DNA from: Polaribacter litorisediminis
Lineage (GTDB): Bacteria; Bacteroidota; Bacteroidia; Flavobacteriales; Flavobacteriaceae
DNA length: 64,000 nt
NCBI RefSeq assembly: GCF_019968605.1
Contig: NZ_CP082966.1
Coordinates: forward strand, 607,001 to 671,000
Direction of reading: 5' to 3'
Both the position numbers and the translations under genes were made by a program. A model generated the notes under the pieces. It was not told where the DNA came from. It saw nothing but the letters and a program-made list of their open reading frames with translations, and searched no databases. Position 1 is the stretch's first letter. Every line of letters begins with the position of its first letter. Of the stretch, positions 16,310-23,781 are shown piece by piece.

Positions 16310-16756
16310 ATGGACAGTAATTTTTATTATGAAAATATGCAAAAACTTTTGTTTATGGTAAAAGAGTTACATAAATGTGGTTATGGTAATTTAAGAGTAA
16401 TTCCATCAATTTCACCTAATGGATTAGCTTGGCGTTGCGAATTTATTGACCAAAAAAAGCAAAATGATTTTATAGCTTCTACATGGATTGAATCTAAAAT
16501 GGTAGAGAATTATAAAGTAGAAATGAAATTATCACCACAAGAATTGGCTGATTTATTTATTAAGGAAAACATCAACTTTCTTGAACACTGCAAGGAAAAA
16601 AACGAGGAATATGAACATTGGTATGGGCAAATGGTTGACAGTTTAACTGAAAAGGAACTACCTTATGCATTTGACTATGGTGAATATTTTTATCCTACAG
16701 ATTATTGGTTAACAACAAAAAATAAAAAAATAGTTAAATTACTAAATGGAAATTGA
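16310..16756 (+). CDS. Conserved-looking hypothetical protein
   Basis: The 148-residue protein is not assigned to a family. It is soluble and mixed alpha/beta. A notable segment is YGNLRVIPSISPNGLAWRCEF near residues 24-44, which looks structured, and the C-terminal half is acidic and aromatic-rich (YEHWYGQMV, FDYGEYFYPTDYW). It lies between the OLD-like and the DUF3883 genes and is followed by a cassette-end-like motif shared with them. A role linked to the neighbouring nucleases is possible but unsupported by any motif. Confidence 0.6.
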   Translation: MDSNFYYENMQKLLFMVKELHKCGYGNLRVIPSISPNGLAWRCEFIDQKKQNDFIASTWIESKMVENYKVEMKLSPQELADLFIKENINFLEHCKEKNEEYEHWYGQMVDSLTEKELPYAFDYGEYFYPTDYWLTTKNKKIVKLLNGN

Positions 16757-16780
16757 AATTAATTTAACTAGAACTAAAAA

Positions 16781-16833
16781 ATAACGAAAGTCCAAAACTA
16801 GAAACCGTTTGACAATCCTCTAAAAAGTTGAAA
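16781..16833 (+). repeat. Cassette-end-like motif 2
   Basis: AATAACGAAAGTCCAA at 16780-16795 recurs with two changes after the DUF3883 gene (AACAACGAAAGCCCAA, 18701-18716). TCTAAAAAGTTGAAA at 16819-16833 recurs with one change after the OLD-like gene (16043-16057). It therefore links the ends of three neighbouring genes. Confidence 0.55.
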
Positions 16834-16894
16834 TAAAATCTTGGGCTTTTTAATTTTATAACTGCTATTTTTCTGAATGTAAAATGGCTTACAA

Positions 16895-16944
<50 letters not shown>

Positions 16945-16974
16945 TAGGGCTTTGATAATGTGGTACACGCTTAG

Positions 16975-17064
16975 AGAGCTGCAATAAATTTATACAACGA
17001 AATAAGGTTACACTTATCTTTAGATTATAAAACACCTAATATGGTATATTTAGAACCAGCGTAA
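16975..17064 (+). pseudogene. IS3-family transposase remnant (C-terminal end)
   Basis: The frame reads AINLYNEIRLHLSLDYKTPN MVYLEPA and then stops at 17062-17064. This matches the typical end of the IS3-family DDE integrase (the ...YN..R.H.SL.Y.TP...Y motif). No upstream transposase remains. The break lies close to the (AAT)16 repeat, so only the last 30 residues of the element survive. Confidence 0.75.
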
Positions 17065-17121
17065 ATCAATTTTAACCTATAGCCATATTTAAGGACTAGA
17101 CATAAAAAAAATCTACAAACT

Positions 17122-18699
17122 ATGATTGAAATAGATAAAAATACATTTGATATTGTTAATTTAGGGTTCAATAAATTATTGCCTGAAAAGAAAAATGATA
17201 TAATAGCTGATTTTAAAAATCATCCTTTAGCAATAAAACACGAAAATTATAAATATGAAATACTAGAAGATGCAAAAAATCAATTATTATTGAAAACTTG
17301 GAAAGAAAATGATATTGGTTCTGGGAGAATTTTAGGGAATATAAAAAATGCAATAAATGTAAAATCAAATAATTTAATAGATTGGAGAAAAAAAGATGAT
17401 TTTAAGAAATTAAAAGCAAATAGAGAAAATGAAAAATTTCTTTTTGACTTCTTTAAATCTAAAATTCAAGATGAAATTGCATTTAAAAATTTCATTGAAA
17501 TTGGATTTTCATATCAATTGATTGCATATATTTTTTTCATAAAAAATCATCAAAAATATATGCCTATTTCGCAAGAAAAATTTGACGAAATATTTAGTTC
17601 TATAAATATAGGTTTTAAAACAAGTCATAATTGTTCTTGGGAAAACTATTTAGATTACAATTTAATAATAAAATCCTTTAAAAAACAACTATCAACAAAA
17701 CACCAAATAGTTTCTCTGCTGGACGCTCATTCTTTTTTATGGATTTATGGTCTTCAACTAGAAGAATTAATAAAAAAAATCAAGGATATAAAAGAAACTG
17801 AAGGAGAAACACTTGAAAAGCATTTTAAAAGCTACTTTAATGACTCAAATTTTAAATTAACTACAAAAAAATATAATGATAAAGTAAGTACCAAATTTGA
17901 ATTACAGTCAGAAAAAATAAGAAGTAGATTTCAACTTTCAAAAAAAGTAAAAAATATATTTTCATTTATAACTGGAGATTCTCATTTGTTATTTTATTTT
18001 AGAATTGATAGGGAAAAATTCATCACTAAAGAAATAGAAGAAAAATTTAAGAATCAAATTAATCCAAAGACTGATGGTGAAACAACAATAACTTTGAGAG
18101 ACACAGAAGAAATCGATGAGTTATTTAAACTATTATTTATTAACGTTATATATCTAGAAAATAAGAAAAAAGTAGTTCTTAGTCAAGGAGAAACTACTGA
18201 AAGCTCAAAACAGCTGTCAGATGAATTAAAGATATATCATCCTAAAAAAAATATTGATATAGATTCACTTGATGATTCAAAAATAGGGATAGACTATATT
18301 GAAATTCATCGAAAACAATTGGAAATTGGAGATTTAGCAGAAAAAATTGTTTTAAAAAGTGAGATAGATTTTTTAAAGCCTAATTTTCCTAAACTTGCTG
18401 AAAAAGTGCGACTTGTTTCAAACGATTCACATCTTGGTTGTGATGTATTATCATTTGAAACAGGTGGGGAACAAAAACAAATTGAAGTAAAAGCTATTTC
18501 TACAAGTAATAATTCAAAGAGTTTTATTATTACACAAAACGAATTATCAAAATCAAAAACATATTCAAATTATTATGTTTATTGTGTAACTAAAGTAAAT
18601 TCTGAAAAACCAGAAATATTAAGAATTAAAAATCCAGATTTTGAAAAAAATGATGAATTTTTAATAAAACCATTAACATATAAAATAACATTTGAATAA
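17122..18699 (+). CDS. DUF3883-domain protein, probable PD-(D/E)XK nuclease
   Basis: The 525-residue protein has an unrecognised, lysine-rich N-terminal 390 residues. Its C-terminal domain (about 395-505) looks like DUF3883. That domain shows IGDLAEKIVLK, then Asp441 in GCDVLSFE, Glu455-x-Lys457 in QIEVKAIS, and FIITQNELSKSKTYSNYYVY. The order Glu, Asp, Glu-x-Lys is that of the PD-(D/E)XK nuclease fold. DUF3883 domains often occur in restriction and defence proteins. The N-terminal half could be a sensor or DNA-binding module, but no motif proves it. The gene sits between decayed insertion sequences and is followed by the same cassette-end-like motif as its neighbour, so horizontal transfer is likely. 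Confidence 0.65.
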   Translation: MIEIDKNTFDIVNLGFNKLLPEKKNDIIADFKNHPLAIKHENYKYEILEDAKNQLLLKTWKENDIGSGRILGNIKNAINVKSNNLIDWRKKDDFKKLKANRENEKFLFDFFKSKIQDEIAFKNFIEIGFSYQLIAYIFFIKNHQKYMPISQEKFDEIFSSINIGFKTSHNCSWENYLDYNLIIKSFKKQLSTKHQIVSLLDAHSFLWIYGLQLEELIKKIKDIKETEGETLEKHFKSYFNDSNFKLTTKKYNDKVSTKFELQSEKIRSRFQLSKKVKNIFSFITGDSHLLFYFRIDREKFITKEIEEKFKNQINPKTDGETTITLRDTEEIDELFKLLFINVIYLENKKKVVLSQGETTESSKQLSDELKIYHPKKNIDIDSLDDSKIGIDYIEIHRKQLEIGDLAEKIVLKSEIDFLKPNFPKLAEKVRLVSNDSHLGCDVLSFETGGEQKQIEVKAISTSNNSKSFIITQNELSKSKTYSNYYVYCVTKVNSEKPEILRIKNPDFEKNDEFLIKPLTYKITFE

Positions 18700-18700
18700 A

Positions 18701-18716
18701 AACAACGAAAGCCCAA
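18701..18716 (+). repeat. Cassette-end-like motif 3
   Basis: AACAACGAAAGCCCAA begins one base after the DUF3883 stop and differs at two positions from the motif after the 148-residue gene at 16780-16795. The TCTAAAAAGT half is not present here. Confidence 0.5.
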
Positions 18717-18750
18717 TAAAGTACTGTGGTGAAAAATAAGTAAAATCTCA

Positions 18751-18981
18751 TTAATTTTTTACTAAAGCACTTCTATAGGTATAATCATATATCAATCCTG
18801 ATTTAGCTATTGCTAAAGCTTGTTTTAATAGTTTATTGCAAACCGCTATTAGTGCTAATTTTTTACTCTTTGCTTTGGCCACTATTCGTTCATAAATTTC
18901 CCTACAGGCTTTGTTATATTTAAAAGCATTAAAGCTGCACATAAATAATAAATTACGAAGCTTTTGATTTCCTAATTTAAT
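18751..18981 (-). pseudogene. IS110-family transposase remnant (C-terminal end)
   Basis: On the reverse strand the frame reads IKLGNQKLRNLLFMCSFNAF and continues with KYNKACREIYERIVAKAKSK, KLALIAVCNKLLKQALAIAK and a stop at 18751. This is the conserved C-terminal (transposase 20 / IS116-IS110) region. The N-terminal DEDD catalytic half is missing. It is cut at about 18990 by the neighbouring IS1595-like fragment on the other strand. Confidence 0.75.
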
Positions 18982-18994
18982 TATTGGGGGCTAA

Positions 18995-19306
18995 AATAAT
19001 AAAAACGCAAAAATAACCACAGATAAGTGGAGAGGTTATCGTCCTTTAATTGAAGAGTATAATATTACTCAAATAGAAAGTAATCAAGGAAAGAATTTTA
19101 TGGCAATACACACTATGATTCATCCGGTAAAATCATGGATAAGAACTGCCTATTCATCAGTAAGCGATTTTAACATCGAAAGATATCTTGATGAGTTTTG
19201 TTATCGAATTAATCGCTCAAATAGCAAAAAGAACATTTTTAATAATTTGATAATAAGAATGGTGAAAGCTGAAAAAATATATCAAAGTAAAATTATATGT
19301 TCCTAA
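18995..19306 (+). pseudogene. IS1595-family (ISXO2-like) transposase remnant
   Basis: The open frame runs from about 18995 to the TAA at 19304-19306. It contains ITTDKWRGYRPLIEEYNITQ, a short linker, HPVKSWIRTAYSSVSDFNIE and RYLDEFCYRINRSN. The DKWRGY and YLDEFxxRxNR elements are those of the DDE domain end of ISXO2-like transposases. The first two thirds of the gene are missing, and the expected HVNF..P segment is degenerate, so it cannot be active. Confidence 0.75.
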
Positions 19307-19444
19307 CTACTGACCTCAAATTTTATAATTTACAGCATAAAAAAGGAGTTTAATTCATTTTTTTTTTGAGTAAAATGACCATTAATACAACTTATTTCCA
19401 TATTTATATCTACAAACAAAGGAGTTTCAAAAAGACAACAAAAT

Positions 19445-20299
19445 ATGAGTAAATACGGAGACATACAATACCTAATAGATAGACCTGAGCCAACTGAAAT
19501 ATTTTTGAAGGCCATACAAAAAACAGGCTTTCAATTACAAGAACAGTTTAAAGCTTTTAATAAAGAACAGGTTGATTCAAGTTTTGATGGTTTTAAATGG
19601 GTAAAGTCAGAATTAACCTATCCATCATTTGACAACTTATCGTTTTCATTTAAAAGTTCAATTTATTCAGTTGTTATTGAGCTTATAGATGAAACAGGGA
19701 GTTCTTTTAGTTTTAAACAAAGGGAAAGATTGTTAAAAGCATGTGATGACAACAATTTAATTCCTTGTCTGTTCAAAATCAAACTGCAAGAAAAATCAAA
19801 AAATCTTATAGATTTTATGGCATCCACTAATGTTGAAGAACCATATGAATTGCTTCCATTACAAAATGGTTGGAATTTATTTGATGCAAGAAACAATGAA
19901 AAAATTAATCCTTTGACATTATCTTCTGAGGAACCTACGGAGATGTCAAAATGGGAGTTAAGCAATTTTGCTATACAAATAGTTCGAACCGACATTGAAA
20001 ATAATGGAAATGAAGTTCTTTCATTTTGTGACCTTCCAGACATGAACCCCCAAATTTGGTTCAAGGATAAAAAAGGAAATTTAGGGTGGGTAGTGGTAAA
20101 ACATATAACCGAAGAAAATGATTTGGATTACAGGAAATGGGTTGGACTTGAAAAAAATAACGAACAACTTTTACCATATGATGGATATTATGCGGCTGTT
20201 CAGTTCCATTCTTTGAACACTGATTCAATGGCTAATTTAAATCGAGGTGATGCTTTTGCTGTGAACTACAAAGGACTTGAGCGAATTTATGTATGCTAA
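19445..20299 (+). CDS. Hypothetical protein
   Basis: The 284-residue protein is soluble, without signal peptide, and I do not recognise a family. The N-terminal half (PSFDNLSFSFKSSIYSVVIELIDE) looks like an alpha/beta nucleic-acid or sensor fold. The C-terminal part (FKDKKGNLGWVVVKHITEEND, LLPYDGYYAAVQF, NRGDAFAVNYKGLERIYVC) looks like a beta-rich ligand-binding fold. It stands alone between insertion-sequence debris and a gene-poor stretch. The codon use and AT content resemble the rest of the island. The function is unknown, and an accessory or defence role is only suggested by position. Confidence 0.6.
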   Translation: MSKYGDIQYLIDRPEPTEIFLKAIQKTGFQLQEQFKAFNKEQVDSSFDGFKWVKSELTYPSFDNLSFSFKSSIYSVVIELIDETGSSFSFKQRERLLKACDDNNLIPCLFKIKLQEKSKNLIDFMASTNVEEPYELLPLQNGWNLFDARNNEKINPLTLSSEEPTEMSKWELSNFAIQIVRTDIENNGNEVLSFCDLPDMNPQIWFKDKKGNLGWVVVKHITEENDLDYRKWVGLEKNNEQLLPYDGYYAAVQFHSLNTDSMANLNRGDAFAVNYKGLERIYVC

Positions 20300-20942
20300 A
20301 CTAAATTCATTTTGAATTCAAAAGGCCAATTTACTAAAACGAATCGATGTTCATCGAAAGTAAATTCTACTTTTCGTACCTATTAATTGGTTCACTTAGT
20401 AATAAGCTTAATATAAAAAAATTAATTTTGTAACTGCTTAAATAACCATTTTCAAAATATAAATAAGTACAATCATAAAACCCATCGCTCATGAGCACCC
20501 GAAGTACCAACTGACCTATTTTTATTTTTTAGATAATCTCTTTCTTTACTTATACCAATCCATATAGAGCCTTCTTTAGGTTTTGTATTTACTTTTGCAC
20601 CAAACATTTTTAAATAGTTACTCTCTTATTTAGGTTATTTTTTTTCTCAACTATAACTTGTTACTCAATCTTTAAAATTCTTAGATTTTCTTCTTCTTGT
20701 TTTTTTGTCGAAATTATTTATTTAAAAAAAAACAAAAAAAAAGTTGTTTTTTAGAGATGAAATGGGCTAACTTGTAATCAGAACGATATAAGGATTAATT
20801 GGTTGGGTGGATTTACTCTATAATTTGTGTGTCGATGTGCGGGCAACAACGCTTAAAATAATATTTGGCAGTTTTTTATTTTAAAAAAACAAAAGATACC
20901 TGTTGATGTATAAAAGTCCACGAAGCTTAAAAAATATATATT
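20300..20942. other. Gene-poor 640-bp stretch with one possible tiny reverse-strand frame
   Basis: The stretch is very AT-rich, with poly-A/T runs near 20640-20750. The only candidate gene is a 44-residue reverse-strand frame at 20473-20607 (starting MFGAKVNTKPKEGSIWIGIS). It looks protein-like in composition but is not recognised and may be the tail of a decayed gene. I see no RNA gene or clear repeat here. Confidence 0.4.
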
Positions 20943-21104
20943 ATGGAAGGTCTACTTAACAGTAGCCAAGTCAGAAAATTGCTCGGAATTAAAAGCGATA
21001 CAACTTTAATAAAATACGAAAGAGAAGGGATTATTAAAGTAACAAGAAGATTTGGTAACCAAAAAAGGTATAGTGCTAAACATATAAAGGCACTATTAAA
21101 TTAA
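20943..21104 (+). CDS. Small MerR-like helix-turn-helix protein
   Basis: The 53-residue protein starts with ATG at 20943 and begins MEGLLNSSQVRKLLGIKSDT. It continues with TLIKYEREGIIKV and GNQKRYSAKHIKALLN. This is the compact helix-turn-helix of MerR/excisionase-like proteins (HTH_17 type), a family often used as recombination directionality factors or small regulators. It lies just outside the left att repeat of the tRNA-Phe element, so it either belongs to an older element in the same region or to the island. It is followed by a terminator-like hairpin at 21182. Confidence 0.65.
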   Translation: MEGLLNSSQVRKLLGIKSDTTLIKYEREGIIKVTRRFGNQKRYSAKHIKALLN

Positions 21105-21181
21105 TAAAAATGAGGGGACACTATTTGTTTCCTCTTTTTTTATGCTTAATAAAAACGCTGTAAAAAACACAGTGCAATAAA

Positions 21182-21215
21182 AAACCCTCAGTAATCAATT
21201 GATTATTAAGGGTTT
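21182..21215 (-). terminator. Terminator-like hairpin beside the left att site
   Basis: AAACCCT and AGGGTTT form the outer stem around a palindromic TAATCAATTGATTA. On the reverse strand the stem is followed by TTTTTTA. Next to the 20-base tRNA-Phe 3' fragment, it is probably the original terminator of the tRNA gene, displaced by integration of the element. Confidence 0.6.
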
Positions 21216-21226
21216 AATAAAATTTG

Positions 21227-21248
21227 AGTGGTACCTCCAGGAATCGAA
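21227..21248. other. Left attachment site (tRNA-Phe 3' fragment)
   Basis: These 22 bases are identical to 28366-28387. They include the last 20 bases of tRNA-Phe (on the reverse strand) without the rest of the gene. Identity stops sharply at 21249. Confidence 0.9.
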
Positions 21249-21351
21249 ATATTAAGACGTTTTAAATTACATTACACTTATAAAAGCATTGTTTATAAAG
21301 GGTTTGTGTTGATTGGATGTTTAAAATAATGTAATAAGATGTAATAAGATT

Positions 21352-21383
21352 TAAAATTATGGGTACAAATATGGGTACATTTT
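21352..21383. repeat. Internal 32-bp direct repeat, left copy
   Basis: The copy holds GGGTACAAATATGGGTACAT and recurs at 28271-28302 with one mismatch. Each copy contains GGGTACA twice. It lies just upstream of the integrase -7 box, so it may be an integrase arm-type site and an autoregulatory operator at once. Confidence 0.8.
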
Positions 21384-21385
21384 TT

Positions 21386-21393
21386 TATCTTTG
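21386..21393 (+). promoter_or_regulatory. -7 box of the integrase gene
   Basis: TATCTTTG is a perfect TAnnTTTG match, 22 bases before the preferred ATG at 21416. It shows that the longer frame from 21359 would begin upstream of the promoter. Confidence 0.6.
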
Positions 21394-21415
21394 CTTTGTT
21401 CAAATTTCAAAAAAC

Positions 21416-22846
21416 ATGGCAACAATTAATTTTTATTACAGGGGAAAAAATAAAACAGGTAGTTTAACAGTAAGATTAAAGCATAGTACAAATATTGATT
21501 ATAGGCTTACAACAAAAATATCTTCTCAAAAATCTTATTGGTTTAAGGCAAAAGGTAAGCATAGAAAATTAGAAGAACTTTCTTATTTAGGTGGTGATGC
21601 TAAAAACCACAAAACCTATTTAGAAGATGTAAAAAATAATTTGTTGCTACATTTTGAACAGGACAATAATAAAGGAATCGCAATATCAAAAACTTGGTTT
21701 TCTAAAAAGTTAGATGAACTTACAAACATACTTTCAAGTAAAAAGGAAATAGTAAAAGAAGAACTCAGACTTTTAGACAAAGAAAAAGAAGAAAAAAAAG
21801 AAGCCGAAGATATTAAAAGCAAAAATTTAGTAACCTCAGCAATAAATGAAGTAATAGAAAAAGAGTATTTTAATAATAAAACTCAAAAGAAAATCTACAA
21901 ACAATTACTTAATAAAATTAAAAGCTACCAAGCAGACAAAAAGAAAATTGTTAACACAAAAGATGTAAACCAAAATTTTATAAATGGCTTTACAGCCTAT
22001 TTAATGGAGGATTTAAAGCATCAACCCAGTACAGCAAGAAAGCACTGTAAAAGTTTAATACACGCCGTTAAATATCAAAAAAATGCTTATTCAGATAAAG
22101 TTTTAATATCTGAAAATATAAGAGATATTAAATATCCTAAGGTAAGCACAACCGACAAAAAGAAAATACGATCTGAAATTGTTGTAACCCTTAATTTTGA
22201 TGAACTAGAAAAAATACATAGAAAAGAAGTACCAAACAGACTTTTAAATGCAAAGAAAGTTATTTTATTTGGGTGTGAAATAGGTTTGCGTGTTTCAGAT
22301 TACAATAAACTAACTGAAGATAATATTCATAAAACTGGCAGTTTAAAGTTTTGGAGTTTTTACAATCAAAAAACAGGTGCTGATGTTGTAATTCCAATAA
22401 CTAAAAGAATACAATCTCTAATTGACATTTACGGAATGCCAAAAACAGAATACAGTAAGTCCGCTGATGTTATAATAAACAAAGAAATAAAAGAAGTTTG
22501 TGCACTGGCAGAAATAAACCAACTTGTAGATGCAAGAAAAAGCAAAAGTGTAATTGTAAAAGGTAAAAAAGTTAGAAGATCTGTTTCAATGCAATACCCA
22601 AAACATGAAGTAATAGGGACCCACAGTTTAAGAAGATCCTTTGCAACTCTTTACAAAGATGTTCTTACTCTTTTTGAAATAAGACAAATAACAGGACACG
22701 CTTCAGATGCTCAGCTAATGGAATACATTAATGAAACCGAAGATAAAACAGATTTATTAAAAGCAATGAATAAGAAAATGAACGCTCATGAAGTTAAACT
22801 ATCTGAAAAAAAAGCAACTTTAAAGCTAGTAAAAAAAGCAAATTAA
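21416..22846 (+). CDS. int: Tyrosine recombinase (integrase) of the tRNA-Phe element
   Basis: The protein has 476 residues counted from the ATG at 21416. That start is chosen because the sequence from MATINFYYRGKN looks like the usual arm-binding domain of Bacteroidota integrases, and a perfect -7 box lies just upstream. A core-binding SAM-like domain follows. The catalytic domain shows the first arginine in GCEIGLRVSDYNKL, HSLRRSF for the His-x-x-Arg pair, GHASDAQ, and the nucleophilic tyrosine in LMEYINETE. All needed residues are present, so it should be active in excision and integration at the tRNA-Phe 3' end. A stem-loop-rich stretch follows the stop. Confidence 0.9.
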   Translation: MATINFYYRGKNKTGSLTVRLKHSTNIDYRLTTKISSQKSYWFKAKGKHRKLEELSYLGGDAKNHKTYLEDVKNNLLLHFEQDNNKGIAISKTWFSKKLDELTNILSSKKEIVKEELRLLDKEKEEKKEAEDIKSKNLVTSAINEVIEKEYFNNKTQKKIYKQLLNKIKSYQADKKKIVNTKDVNQNFINGFTAYLMEDLKHQPSTARKHCKSLIHAVKYQKNAYSDKVLISENIRDIKYPKVSTTDKKKIRSEIVVTLNFDELEKIHRKEVPNRLLNAKKVILFGCEIGLRVSDYNKLTEDNIHKTGSLKFWSFYNQKTGADVVIPITKRIQSLIDIYGMPKTEYSKSADVIINKEIKEVCALAEINQLVDARKSKSVIVKGKKVRRSVSMQYPKHEVIGTHSLRRSFATLYKDVLTLFEIRQITGHASDAQLMEYINETEDKTDLLKAMNKKMNAHEVKLSEKKATLKLVKKAN

Positions 22847-22866
22847 TATTTCTGTAAACTTTATCA

Positions 22867-22936
22867 AAAACGCTTCAAACCAAAGCTAAAAACCCAATTT
22901 TAGCGACGTCAATGAAATTGGTGGTTGTAGCGTTTT
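22867..22936. other. Structured intergenic element after the integrase
   Basis: AAAACGCT (22867-22874) pairs with AGCGTTTT (22929-22936), and CAA-CCA pairs with TGGTTG just inside. Nested alternatives are GCTAAAA/TTTTAGC and CCAATT/AATTGG. It may be a terminator for int, a small RNA or an origin structure. Sequence alone does not decide. Confidence 0.45.
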
Positions 22937-23073
22937 GTTAATTTTAATTATCTGATAATTAGTTATTTAAAAAAAAATCGTTTTCAGTGTAGAAAACTTA
23001 TAAATCACCTCTTTGTTGAAAACTTCGGGGGTTTTGTGAATAGAATTGAAACTTAATTCTATTGAATACTATC

Positions 23074-23172
23074 TATCTTTGAAAAGAAGAGCAAACTACC
23101 AACTGACGCCGAATAGAATGCCCTTTTTGTAACTAGGAAATACAAAGATACATTTTTTTTTTGCGTCAGTTG
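23074..23172 (+). promoter_or_regulatory. Promoter and inverted-repeat leader of the replication module
   Basis: TATCTTTG at 23074-23081 is a perfect -7 box. Downstream, CAACTGACGC (23100-23109) and GCGTCAGTTG (23163-23172) form a perfect 10-bp inverted repeat 53 bases apart. An additional TAGAATT/AATTCTA pair overlaps the promoter region. The arrangement could be an operator, a long-stem leader or part of a replication origin. Confidence 0.5.
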
Positions 23173-23206
23173 ATTTGCTAAATATTAATTTAACATATCA
23201 ATAAAG

Positions 23207-23497
23207 ATGCAAAAAAATGCACAAAGTATTCAGTTCGTACAAGTAACACCCGAACAACTACAACACGCAATTATTCAAGGCGTAAAACTTCAATTAGATA
23301 GTTTAAAAGAACATTTTCAACCCAAAGAGCCAAACACCTACTTAACAAGGTCAGATGTCGCAAAGATGCTTAAAATCGATTTGTCGAGCGTTCATAATTG
23401 GACAAAAAAAGGAACTTTAAAATCTTATCAAATTTCAGGGCGGGTTTACTACAAACTTGCAGAGGTTGAAAATTCTATTGTAGAACTTAAAAAATAA
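23207..23497 (+). CDS. Helix-turn-helix protein (excisionase-like)
   Basis: The 96-residue protein has a C-terminal helix-turn-helix of the HTH_17 type (YLTRSDVAKMLKIDLSSVHNWTKKG, SGRVYYKLAEVE), preceded by about 45 residues that probably form a coiled or helical segment (EQLQHAIIQGVKLQLDSLKE). Such proteins in Bacteroidota integrative elements usually act as excisionase or as regulator of the replication genes. It is the first gene of a three-gene run with spacings of 6 and 5 bases, ahead of a second DNA-binding protein and the primase/helicase. Confidence 0.75.
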   Translation: MQKNAQSIQFVQVTPEQLQHAIIQGVKLQLDSLKEHFQPKEPNTYLTRSDVAKMLKIDLSSVHNWTKKGTLKSYQISGRVYYKLAEVENSIVELKK

Positions 23498-23503
23498 AGG
23501 GCT

Positions 23504-23776
23504 ATGAAGAAAGGAAATCACAGCCCTAATGGACAAGGCAAAAATAATGATTTTAAAACTCAAACTAAAATCATATTTAACTATTTACTAGAACACACCG
23601 CTACCAATACAATGGCTAGTATAATTACTGGAGTACCGCAAAAAAATATTTGCCGTATAAAACGTAATTTAGAAAAAGAGGGTTTACTTCAAGAAGTAGA
23701 ACGCAAACTTTGCAAGTTTACAGGTCATAGAGCTTCATATCTAACAACAAATAAAAAGCTATTTAAAAATAAATAG
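23504..23776 (+). CDS. Small winged-helix-like DNA-binding protein
   Basis: The 90-residue protein is basic and contains a helical pattern typical of a winged helix (IIFNYLLEHTATNTMASIITG, VPQKNICRIKRNLEKEGLLQ, then VERKLCKFTGHRASYLTTN as the wing). The family is not named with certainty. It is packed between the excisionase-like gene and the primase/helicase, so it probably serves replication initiation or control of the element. The basic start (MKKGNHSPNGQGKNN) is likely disordered. Confidence 0.65.
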   Translation: MKKGNHSPNGQGKNNDFKTQTKIIFNYLLEHTATNTMASIITGVPQKNICRIKRNLEKEGLLQEVERKLCKFTGHRASYLTTNKKLFKNK

Positions 23777-23781
23777 ATGCT

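Noticed and set aside
18751..18942. 63-codon reverse frame as an independent gene
   Set aside because: It continues upstream in frame with IS110 transposase sequence and lacks the catalytic half.
19100..19306. 68-codon forward frame as an independent gene
   Set aside because: The frame continues upstream as an IS1595-type transposase end, so it is part of a remnant.
21359..21415. Longer start for the integrase
   Set aside because: The -7 box lies inside this stretch, the extra residues do not fit the family, and the sequence is a repeat also found at the other end of the element.
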